Below, piece by piece: positions 6,415-14,331 of a stretch of DNA of 17,131 nt (position 1 is its first letter; every line of letters starts with the position of its first letter). The stretch spans positions 1-17,131 of the forward strand of contig JAHKLP010000052.1 in NCBI GenBank assembly GCA_020855015.1, read 5' to 3'. Below the pieces are notes generated by a model that ran no database searches, had not been told where the DNA came from, and worked only from the letters and a program-made list of their open reading frames with translations. The DNA is from Methanobacterium sp. (lineage in GTDB: Archaea; Methanobacteriota; Methanobacteria; Methanobacteriales; Methanobacteriaceae). The translations under genes were made by a program, and so were the position numbers.

Positions 6415-7014
6415 TTAAATCATAAATGGATTTATAACTGTCAGGAATAGGATGATGAGGAGTAGGATGATTATTATCCCTAATAAACGGATGGGATCAG
6501 TTTGGTGGTAAAAAATGACCATACGATCCATAAATGTCTGATTTTTAACTCTGTTCTTTTTCTGACTAATATTTGTCATTAAACGTTCTTCTTCCAGGAT
6601 AATGTCTAAATATTTCTTCTGGTTGGATAAATCTGACTCAGGGTAGGTATCTGGTTCTTTTTTCACAAATTCGTTATTTAAAAGTTCCCATAATCCACCT
6701 TCTTCCTGCATATCATTGATGAAATCATCTTCTATTATTACTTTGGGGAATATATCTTTCAGATTTTCTCTTCTTTCTAATACTCTGTTTTCAAAGTGAT
6801 TGAAGGCCTCTTTTTTCCGGTTAAGGTCATGTATTTTTTTATCTAATGTTTCTTTGGTTTTGCAGAATTCCAATGGATTATCACATTCACATTTAACAAA
6901 ATCACGTGGGGATTCGCCTTTTTTTAATTGGTAATATCCTCCACAGTGGTTGCAGAATAGATAACCCCCTTCTCTGGCAGATAATTTGGAAAATTTTTTT
7001 TGCTCTAAAACCAT
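6415..7014 (-). CDS. Zinc-ribbon protein with C-terminal membrane anchor (199 residues)
   Basis: Function unknown. The N-terminus has a treble-clef or ribbon-like cysteine set: Cys21-x2-Cys24 (LFCNHCGGYYQL), then Cys42-x-Cys44 (KCECDN), with Cys51 nearby. A charged helical middle (about 55-170), likely partly coiled coil, is followed by one strongly hydrophobic segment (about 174-196, IIIILLLIILFLTV) at the extreme C-terminus. The protein would thus be tail-anchored with its zinc domain in the cytoplasm. I choose the ATG at 7014, not the in-frame ATG at 7041, because AGGTG lies 5 bases before it and the upstream ATG has no such site. The same GGYYxLxxGESPxDF pattern is, as far as I recall, common in Methanobacteria hypothetical proteins. 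The neighbouring 800-base gap separates it from DUF2070. Confidence 0.8.
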   Translation of the reverse strand: MVLEQKKFSKLSAREGGYLFCNHCGGYYQLKKGESPRDFVKCECDNPLEFCKTKETLDKKIHDLNRKKEAFNHFENRVLERRENLKDIFPKVIIEDDFINDMQEEGGLWELLNNEFVKKEPDTYPESDLSNQKKYLDIILEEERLMTNISQKKNRVKNQTFMDRMVIFYHQTDPIRLLGIIIILLLIILFLTVINPFMI

Positions 7015-7357
7015 CAAAACACCTAAATTTCTTCTGAGCATAGTTTAATATAATCCTACCTGGGGTGAATTACATAAATATTTACAATCAGATCAGGTTC
7101 TTTTACTTGCATCCATAGTCATTTTAGATTTTTTAGTAATCTTTTATATATTTAATATAGATTTAATTCTTTCCATTTTTATCATGGATTTTAAAAAATA
7201 ACCCACCCTTTTACATGTCATCTAAATTATTTATGGACCTTAATTAATATTATACGCGTCTAGACCCATATTGAAATCAAATTAGAAAATTTTAAGGATT
7301 TAAATTCTATTAAACATTGCTAAACCTTTTTTAACATTTGCCTCCATTAGCAGGAAG

Positions 7358-7412
7358 ATGTAAAGAAGTATTATTATACATTACGTTACGTTACATTTAT
7401 TTACATGTAAAT
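7358..7412. repeat. Cluster of TTACRT half-sites around a 14-base palindrome
   Basis: Within 55 bases there are ATGTAA (7358-7363), TTACGT (7381-7386 and 7386-7391), TTACAT (7391-7396 and 7401-7406) and ATGTAA (7405-7410). The last two form the perfect palindrome ATTTACATGTAAAT. A near copy, TTACATGTCA, is at 7211-7220. The arrangement looks like an operator array, though AT-rich DNA raises the chance rate. Confidence 0.4.
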
Positions 7413-7431
7413 TTACTCTTTTCAACAAATT

Positions 7432-7453
7432 AAAAAAAAAATTCGTCGACGAA
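7432..7453 (-). terminator. Hairpin followed by ten U on the minus strand
   Basis: On the minus strand the palindrome TTCGTCGACGAA (7453-7442) is followed directly by ten T (7441-7432), the form of an intrinsic terminator. No annotated minus-strand gene lies upstream of it, so it may end an unrecognised short transcript or leftward read-through. The stem is only 4 base pairs if a four-base loop is kept. Confidence 0.35.
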
Positions 7454-7749
7454 ACCATTTTTAGGTTCAAAATTTAACATTACTTAATTTAGTTTGAATT
7501 TGAAAGTATTAGTAATACAATAATATATATTTTTAAATAATTATTCAAACACTCTATTAGGCCAGTATAACGGGTTTTATATTGTTAGTAGATTTACTAA
7601 AAATAAGCCACCAATTTATCAAACCAATCCCATCACAATTCAAATCCTATTTTTCCTTTTTATAAAACAACACAACTCAAAATAGTAAGAACATGTTTAA
7701 AGAATCTAACAACATAAACTAAAGTACGAAGTTTAAATAAAAAGAACAG

Positions 7750-7765
7750 ACTTAATATATTAAGT
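7750..7765 (+). promoter_or_regulatory. Palindromic TATA box of the DUF2070 gene
   Basis: ACTTAATATATTAAGT is a perfect 16-base palindrome with an archaeal TATA core. It lies about 60 bases before the ATG at 7817 and predicts a transcript start near 7782. It is flanked by the 11-base inverted repeats at 7701-7711 and 7775-7785, the right one covering the expected start site. Confidence 0.5.
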
Positions 7766-7816
7766 TTACAATACTGTTAGATTCTAAGTATTTTCAGATT
7801 AAAATTGAGGTGAATT

Positions 7817-9634
7817 ATGTCTGCAGTTGATAGCATTACCGATCTTTCAAAGTATCTAGTAACCATTCCCCCAAGTAAATTTTCCATTTTAACCATGACC
7901 TTTCTTAGCTTCCTTACTGGAGTCATTGCTGCTTATTTAGAGCCTCAAGTTTCAATATTTGATAGCATAGTTTATGGTGGGTCCACAGGTTTTTTAATCT
8001 TTGGATTAACCTCAATTATGGACGGTGCATTAACCCAGCCCATAATAAACAGCATGGAAGGACGACGATACATGAAAATGAAACACTCCATGTTCATATC
8101 GCTCCTAACAATGATATTAATTGCCGTAGTATATGTTGTGGGTAGTTTCATCTCCAGATTTACCGTTTACAGTTATATCATTGACGCATTGATACTGGGT
8201 TGTGCTCTGGCCTTTGGATTGCGCACTTTTATCATCTGGGGAACTTCCAATATCGGTGCGGTACGATCAATTATTATATCCGCATTCCAGCCCATCCTTA
8301 TTCTGAGTATGGTGGTGGTTATTGTCTTTTTAACCAGCATAAGCACAAATATTGGGCCCTTCAGCATCATAGCAGTGGGTTTGAAAGGGATTGTAGCAGG
8401 ATTAATATTAATGATCGCTATTTACTCATTCATACTGGTAATTGAATCTCCCATCCGTCGAAACCTGGGTGTTGGTGGTCTGGAACTTTTATCACTATTC
8501 ATTGCACAATACTCTGAAGGTTCCAAGGCCATGGAAAGACTTTTCGAAGACATGGGAGAACCTATTGACACCATAGTGGGTGTGGTAAGTTTTAAAGGCA
8601 AAAACGGAGTAAAGGGCCTTTTCATATCACCCTGTGTTCATCCCGGACCTGTTGGAAACATTGGTGGGGGTAACATGCCCACGCTTCTGGCTGATAGTTT
8701 CGACACATTTACCATGGTAAGTCACGGCCCATCAACCCACGATTTTAACCCGGTTAGCTCCAGGGAGATATGTAAAATAAAAAAAGTAGTAGAAAAATCC
8801 CTGGAAAACATGGAGTATTCAGAACTAGCCAGCCCTTTTATGCAAGTTGAAAGTGAAGATGCTAAATTAGGTGTTCAGTATTTCGGCGATGACTTACTAA
8901 TTTTAGCCACTTTTGCACCTCTAGGGTTTGATGATATTGACTTTGGAGTTGGACTGTCCCTGATAAAAGCAGTCCAATGCCATAGTAGGGCAGAAAATGT
9001 GGTTTTGGTGGACTGCCATAACTCATTCAAGGGAGAATCAGGACGGGTGCTTCCAGGGAACCCTGAAGTATTCCAGCTTTTAGATGCAGCTGGAAAACTG
9101 GAGGAAGCTGACAAAAAACAGTTAAAAATGGGTTGCGCCAATGATCCAATTCCTGAGTTGGGTAAAAGAAGTGGTGTGGGTCAAAGCGGAGTTAAAGTTA
9201 TGGTGATGGAGGTCGGTGGCCAGAAAACTGCATACATCATTTTAGATGCTAACAACATGGTTATCGGATTCCGTGATGAAATACTAAAAGCAGTAACCGA
9301 ATCAGGTGTGGATTTTGCTGAAGTAATGACCACAGACACCCATTATGTTAACAACCTCTCTGGAGGTCACAATCCACTGGGAACCAGAGACCGAGACGTA
9401 ATCATTACCAAAGTAGTTGAATGCACCCAAAAAGCCATAAACGATTTGGAACCTGTTATGGCTGGTGCCAGGATGTTGAAACTTTCAAAGATCAATACCC
9501 TGGGCCCCACACATTCAACAGAGCTGGTGACCACCATTAGTTCTATTGTGGCTGTAAGTAGGATCTTTGCCCCATTAGTGTTCGTGCTGGCACTGCTCTT
9601 TGTCTTTATTTGGGTATTCTACTGGACAATATGA
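7817..9634 (+). CDS. DUF2070 family membrane protein, possible membrane-bound lipid hydrolase
   Basis: A 605-residue archaeal membrane protein of the DUF2070/COG3356 family. Six or seven helices occupy residues about 20-210, a large soluble domain spans about 220-575, and one last helix (about 580-603) ends the chain. The soluble domain has spaced, conserved-looking polar sites: CVHPGPVGN (His275), SHGPSTHDFN (His303, His308), DCHNS (His401), TDTHYVNN (His509) and GGHNPLG (His518). This pattern suits a metal-dependent hydrolase; I recall the COG being linked to the neutral ceramidase superfamily, so a lipid amide or related substrate is a reasonable idea, not a proven one. AGGTGA lies 4 bases before the ATG. 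The gene stands alone behind a long regulatory gap and converges on the EMC6-like gene. Confidence 0.88.
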   Translation: MSAVDSITDLSKYLVTIPPSKFSILTMTFLSFLTGVIAAYLEPQVSIFDSIVYGGSTGFLIFGLTSIMDGALTQPIINSMEGRRYMKMKHSMFISLLTMILIAVVYVVGSFISRFTVYSYIIDALILGCALAFGLRTFIIWGTSNIGAVRSIIISAFQPILILSMVVVIVFLTSISTNIGPFSIIAVGLKGIVAGLILMIAIYSFILVIESPIRRNLGVGGLELLSLFIAQYSEGSKAMERLFEDMGEPIDTIVGVVSFKGKNGVKGLFISPCVHPGPVGNIGGGNMPTLLADSFDTFTMVSHGPSTHDFNPVSSREICKIKKVVEKSLENMEYSELASPFMQVESEDAKLGVQYFGDDLLILATFAPLGFDDIDFGVGLSLIKAVQCHSRAENVVLVDCHNSFKGESGRVLPGNPEVFQLLDAAGKLEEADKKQLKMGCANDPIPELGKRSGVGQSGVKVMVMEVGGQKTAYIILDANNMVIGFRDEILKAVTESGVDFAEVMTTDTHYVNNLSGGHNPLGTRDRDVIITKVVECTQKAINDLEPVMAGARMLKLSKINTLGPTHSTELVTTISSIVAVSRIFAPLVFVLALLFVFIWVFYWTI

Positions 9635-9675
9635 AAAAAATAGAAAAAGGATAGGTGTTGTTTAAAAAAATGAAT
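9635..9675 (-). terminator. U-rich terminator between convergent genes
   Basis: On the minus strand, after the EMC6-like gene stops at 9699, T-runs occur at 9670-9664, 9648-9644 and 9640-9634. Such U tracts terminate archaeal transcription. There is no stable hairpin. Confidence 0.4.
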
Positions 9676-9698
9676 TAATGGTAGTTCCAAGCAAATGG

Positions 9699-9977
9699 TT
9701 AGTGGTTGAAGAGAATAACCCATACCACTATCCATATGAAGAAGAACGGTACAATACCACTCCATAGCCAGCCTTTAAATCCTCCGACTTCTTCCTTGCC
9801 AAAGATCCGCTCAGATAGTTGCCCTGCCAGATAAAGAATAATCAACCCAGCAAGAACTGCCAGAACCTCATTTTTACCGAGACCAGATATGGCTCCAGTT
9901 GAAAGTAGAAATGACACATAACCTGCAACAATGGCAAGTACAGCGTGTATACCGGTTAACTTAACTTCGAGTTCCAT
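9699..9977 (-). CDS. EMC6-like small membrane protein (DUF5379-type)
   Basis: A 92-residue, three-helix membrane protein: helix 1 about 8-30 (IHAVLAIVAGYVSFLL), helix 2 about 36-54 (EVLAVLAGLIILYLAG) and helix 3 about 69-90. A conserved-looking loop lies between helices 2 and 3 (QLSERIFGKEEVGGFKGWLW). Size, topology and loop match the small archaeal family I know as DUF5379 or EMC6-like, related to EMC6 of the eukaryotic membrane insertase complex. That points to a role in membrane protein insertion, but it is an inference at family level. GGAGG stands 6 bases before the ATG. It is divergent from rqcH with only 58 bases between starts, so the two may be co-regulated. Confidence 0.75.
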   Translation of the reverse strand: MELEVKLTGIHAVLAIVAGYVSFLLSTGAISGLGKNEVLAVLAGLIILYLAGQLSERIFGKEEVGGFKGWLWSGIVPFFFIWIVVWVILFNH

Positions 9978-10035
9978 TTTTTTCCTCCGTTTTACATATT
10001 AGTTAATTATCATAAATATAAATAAAGGTGTTTCC
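9978..10035. promoter_or_regulatory. Compact divergent promoter, EMC6-like gene / rqcH
   Basis: Only 58 bases lie between the two ATGs. They contain GGAGG for the leftward gene (9984-9988), AGGTG for rqcH (10026-10030) and a single AT-rich TATA-like core at about 10004-10026. With so little room, transcription complexes for the two directions probably compete or share the core. Confidence 0.5.
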
Positions 10036-12060
<2,025 letters not shown>

Positions 12061-12089
12061 TGTGGGTGAATTAAAAGGAATTTACTTTT

Positions 12090-12096
12090 AAAAAAA
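12090..12096 (-). terminator. U-run terminator downstream of the arv operon
   Basis: On the minus strand a run of seven T lies about 50 bases past the stop of the zinc-ribbon gene. A 7-base-pair inverted repeat, TTAAAAG (12071-12077) with CTTTTAA (12085-12091), overlaps its edge and could mark the boundary between the convergent transcripts. Confidence 0.35.
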
Positions 12097-12146
12097 GAAC
12101 TAAGATGATAAGGATTAAAGAAGATGGAAAAATAGATCCTAACTAG

Positions 12147-12449
12147 TTATGACCTTTTTCTTTGTTTGTTCTTCTTTTTAAGGATATAGTTAATGTCAAT
12201 TAAATATTTTCCTTCTTCATCAGAGACTATTACTGATTCATCAGCCATGATGGATTCCAGGTTCAACTCGTAGACTCCCTGCTCATGGACCATAATGGTC
12301 TCCACAGAACTACCCTTACTCTCCTTGATCTTGGTAACCTTCCCATCTTGATGGAATTCAAAGAACTTACTACCACAGTTGGGGCATCCTTTAAGGAGTA
12401 GGTTTTCTGAGTCCTGGAATTCCTGGCCGCATTTAATACATCGATGCAT
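12147..12449 (-). CDS. arvC: OapC/ArvC family zinc-ribbon protein
   Basis: A 100-residue protein with an N-terminal zinc ribbon: Cys4-x2-Cys7 (RCIKCG) and Cys22-x2-Cys25 (GCPNCG). A strand-rich region follows that includes VYELNLESIMADESVIV and a basic end (KKKNKQRKRS). I place the start at the ATG 12449 rather than the GTG 12458 because GGTGA lies 5 bases before it. It overlaps the 3' end of the DUF2073 gene by 17 bases, so the two are translationally coupled. The three-gene set of GTPase, DUF2073 and zinc ribbon matches oapABC/arvABC of haloarchaea, where the GTPase is needed for extracellular vesicle formation. The exact role of the zinc-ribbon member is not known to me. Confidence 0.82.
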   Translation of the reverse strand: MHRCIKCGQEFQDSENLLLKGCPNCGSKFFEFHQDGKVTKIKESKGSSVETIMVHEQGVYELNLESIMADESVIVSDEEGKYLIDINYILKKKNKQRKRS

Positions 12450-12813
12450 CACTATCACCGAGACTGGCCACCATGGATATGAAGTTTGACTTCCTTTTTA
12501 CCTGTTTCATAATGTTCGCAGGGCCAATTATGGTAATACCCACTGTTTTCTTCTTTGAAAGACCGAAAAATGATGCTTCATCCTTTTCTAGGGTGTAAAT
12601 GTCAATTCCCACAAAACTCTCCACATCGATCTCGCGCATGGTAGTTTCAATGAGTTCTGCCTCTTCCTCTGGTTCTAAACCGCCCTCAATAACCAGTATT
12701 TCACCTTTTTTAACCCTTTCCATTATCATGGATATTTTTTCTATGCTACTTTGGCTTTTGAGGACAGCAGATGATATGAAATCCATTTTAAGGGCATTGT
12801 TCACGTCGTTCAT
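12433..12813 (-). CDS. arvB: OapB/ArvB family protein (DUF2073)
   Basis: A 127-residue soluble protein of the archaeal DUF2073 family, seen in the segment ILVIEGGLEPEEEAELIETT and the ending TVGITIIGPANIMKQVKRK. No signal peptide or membrane segment is present. The start is taken as ATG 12813: AGGAGTGAT precedes it by about 4 bases, and the in-frame GTG at 12822 lies inside that site. It follows the GTPase gene by 11 bases and overlaps the zinc-ribbon gene, so it belongs to the same transcript and probably the same complex. In haloarchaea the homologous set acts in vesicle formation; how the B protein contributes (for example as effector or regulator of the GTPase) is open. Confidence 0.84.
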   Translation of the reverse strand: MNDVNNALKMDFISSAVLKSQSSIEKISMIMERVKKGEILVIEGGLEPEEEAELIETTMREIDVESFVGIDIYTLEKDEASFFGLSKKKTVGITIIGPANIMKQVKRKSNFISMVASLGDSDASMY

Positions 12814-12824
12814 GAAAATCACTC

Positions 12825-13472
12825 CTAATTGAATCTTTCCACCATTGCCTGATAGAGTTCATCAACATTTTCTCCCTTGAGGGCAGATATTCCCACCACT
12901 TTATGCTGAGGAAATACAGAGAGAATTCTTCCAGTGTTTGCATCAGGAAGATCCACTTTGTTGGCCACCACTACAAAGGGTATGTTCCGTGCCTCTAAAT
13001 TGCCAATAATGGTGATGTTAGCCTGGGTTAAGGGATCTTTGGTTGAGTCCACAACCAGAAGAACTCCCGTAACATCATCTAACCATTTTATGGCTTCTAT
13101 TATGCCCTTAGTAGCTTCTTTAGCTCTTTCTTTTGCTTCGTCTTCTGATAGGCCATATTCTAAGAAATTTTTATAATCTATTTTGGTGGCTATTCCTGGA
13201 GTGTCTATGATGTCAAAGTCCAGTTCTACACCATCATAGTTGAGGGTGACTCTTTCCTGCCTGTAGACCTTTCTGGTTTCGTGAGGAATTTCTGAGATGA
13301 GACCCAGAGATTTCCCAGTCCAGTCTTTGGTCATTCTATTTGCAAGTGTGGTCTTTCCTGAGTTAGGATGTCCATAGAATCCGATTTTGAGTTTTTTTTC
13401 CTTTCCAATTAATTTGTTGAAGATGTCTCTGAAAAATTTTTTCCTGAAAATTCTTTGCATAATATCAACCAT
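12825..13472 (-). CDS. arvA: Era/Ras-like GTPase, ArvA/OapA type
   Basis: A 215-residue small GTPase with all core motifs: P-loop GHPNSGKT (34-41), DTPG (90-93), NKVD (171-174) and SAL (196-198). A threonine for switch I lies in the 60-76 region. The first 27 residues are unusual: a basic amphipathic stretch (QRIFRKKFFRDIFNKLIG) with paired hydrophobic residues every 3-4 positions, suited to lie on a membrane surface. In Haloferax the homologue ArvA drives extracellular vesicle production, an established result for that organism; a like role here is inferred. It heads the operon arvA-arvB-arvC. GAGTGAT precedes the ATG by 3 bases, with a TATA box at 13511-13530. Confidence 0.88.
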   Translation of the reverse strand: MVDIMQRIFRKKFFRDIFNKLIGKEKKLKIGFYGHPNSGKTTLANRMTKDWTGKSLGLISEIPHETRKVYRQERVTLNYDGVELDFDIIDTPGIATKIDYKNFLEYGLSEDEAKERAKEATKGIIEAIKWLDDVTGVLLVVDSTKDPLTQANITIIGNLEARNIPFVVVANKVDLPDANTGRILSVFPQHKVVGISALKGENVDELYQAMVERFN

Positions 13473-13510
13473 TTAATCACTCTTTTTTCAACAGCAAATT
13501 ATCTAACTTA

Positions 13511-13530
13511 CAAATAATATTAATATAACA
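13511..13530 (-). promoter_or_regulatory. TATA box of the arvABC operon
   Basis: The minus strand reads tgttatattaatattatttg, giving a predicted transcript start near 13495 and a leader of about 22 bases containing the GAGTGAT ribosome site. It lies in the 163-base gap after the UPF0173 gene. Confidence 0.5.
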
Positions 13531-13635
13531 GATTGGCTACCCACACAGGCGGCAAATCAACTATTGTGTGCATATTTCATAGAATACGTAATGAATGAAT
13601 ATAAATTTAATGGTACAATCTTTTAGATGTCTTGG

Positions 13636-14331
13636 TTACTCCTGGTAAGTTTCCCCAGGTTGAAGTATGGCTACTTTAGTATCTGTGGACTTTTCAACCA
13701 GATCTTTGAATCGCTTTGGATCCTGCTCTATAACTGGGAAAGTGTTGTAATGCATTGGTATTATAACTTCTGGTTCTATCCAACTGGCAGCTATGGACGC
13801 CTCCCTAATCCCCATGGTATAACGGTCCCCAATCGGAATTAAAGCGATTTGTGGTCGGTAAACATCTCTGATTACTGTTTTCATATCCCCGAAAACACTG
13901 GTGTCCCCTGAATGGTAAATCTTCCTATGATTTTCCAGTTCCATTATATAACCACAGGAGCTCCCACCAGGACCTATGCCTTCAATGAAGTCCATGTCTG
14001 AAGAATGAAATGCGTTAACCATGGTGAAGGATATTCCCTCTGCTTTAACTGTTCCTCCCATATTCATACCCACAGTTTCCAGATCTTGCTGGGAAAGAAA
14101 CACAGAATGTTCATGGTTACAAATTATTGTTGCCCCATTTTTTTGGGCTAATTCAACAGTGTCTCCAAAATGGTCTTTATGACCATGTGTAACACAGATT
14201 ATGTCCGGTTTGAGGTCTTCCACCTCCAATGGACAGGCCGGATTATCCCTGATGAAGGGGTCAATCAAAATGTTAACATCATTTTGGGAGGATATTGAAA
14301 ATGCAGAGTGTCCCAGCCATCTTATCTTCAT
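13636..14331 (-). CDS. UPF0173 metal-dependent hydrolase (metallo-beta-lactamase fold)
   Basis: A 231-residue protein opening with MKIRWLGHSAF, the typical UPF0173 start. The metal-site motif HxHxDH is intact at THGHKDHFGD (His49, His51, Asp53, His54). Later ligands follow: the VNAFHSS His, the HSGDTSVFGD Asp and PMHYNTFPV near the C-terminus. A two-zinc hydrolase is expected; the natural substrate of this family is not established. I place the start at ATG 14331 rather than 14370: it overlaps the stop of the upstream membrane-anchored gene as ATGA, a translational coupling arrangement, and begins exactly where the family begins. The two proteins are thus made together. Confidence 0.9.
   Translation of the reverse strand: MKIRWLGHSAFSISSQNDVNILIDPFIRDNPACPLEVEDLKPDIICVTHGHKDHFGDTVELAQKNGATIICNHEHSVFLSQQDLETVGMNMGGTVKAEGISFTMVNAFHSSDMDFIEGIGPGGSSCGYIMELENHRKIYHSGDTSVFGDMKTVIRDVYRPQIALIPIGDRYTMGIREASIAASWIEPEVIIPMHYNTFPVIEQDPKRFKDLVEKSTDTKVAILQPGETYQE

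Larger units (their letters stand above)
7015..7816. other. Long AT-rich, palindrome-rich divergent intergenic region
   Basis: About 800 bases separate the divergent starts at 7014 and 7817, by far the longest gene-free stretch here. No protein-like frame and no tRNA or rRNA was found. It holds several exact inverted repeats: ATTTACATGTAAAT (7399-7412), TTCGTCGACGAA (7442-7453), GTATTA-G-TAATAC (7506-7518), TTAGTA-GATT-TACTAA (7585-7600), ACTTAATATATTAAGT (7750-7765), and AGAATCTAACA (7701-7711) against TGTTAGATTCT (7775-7785). The right end is the DUF2070 promoter. The rest is unexplained: regulation, an unrecognised RNA, or degraded sequence are all possible. Confidence 0.6.

Noticed and set aside
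7378..7412. CRISPR-like or iteron-type direct repeats in the TTAC-rich stretch
   Set aside because: Repeat units are only 5-6 bases and irregularly spaced, without unique spacers; better described as clustered half-sites.
7015..7816. Possible replication origin, given AT-richness, palindromes and the nearby 'origin-associated' oap/arv-type genes
   Set aside because: No cdc6/orc1 gene in the window and no recognisable ORB or mini-ORB repeats; the oap name reflects the haloarchaeal location, and the cluster is about 5 kb away here.
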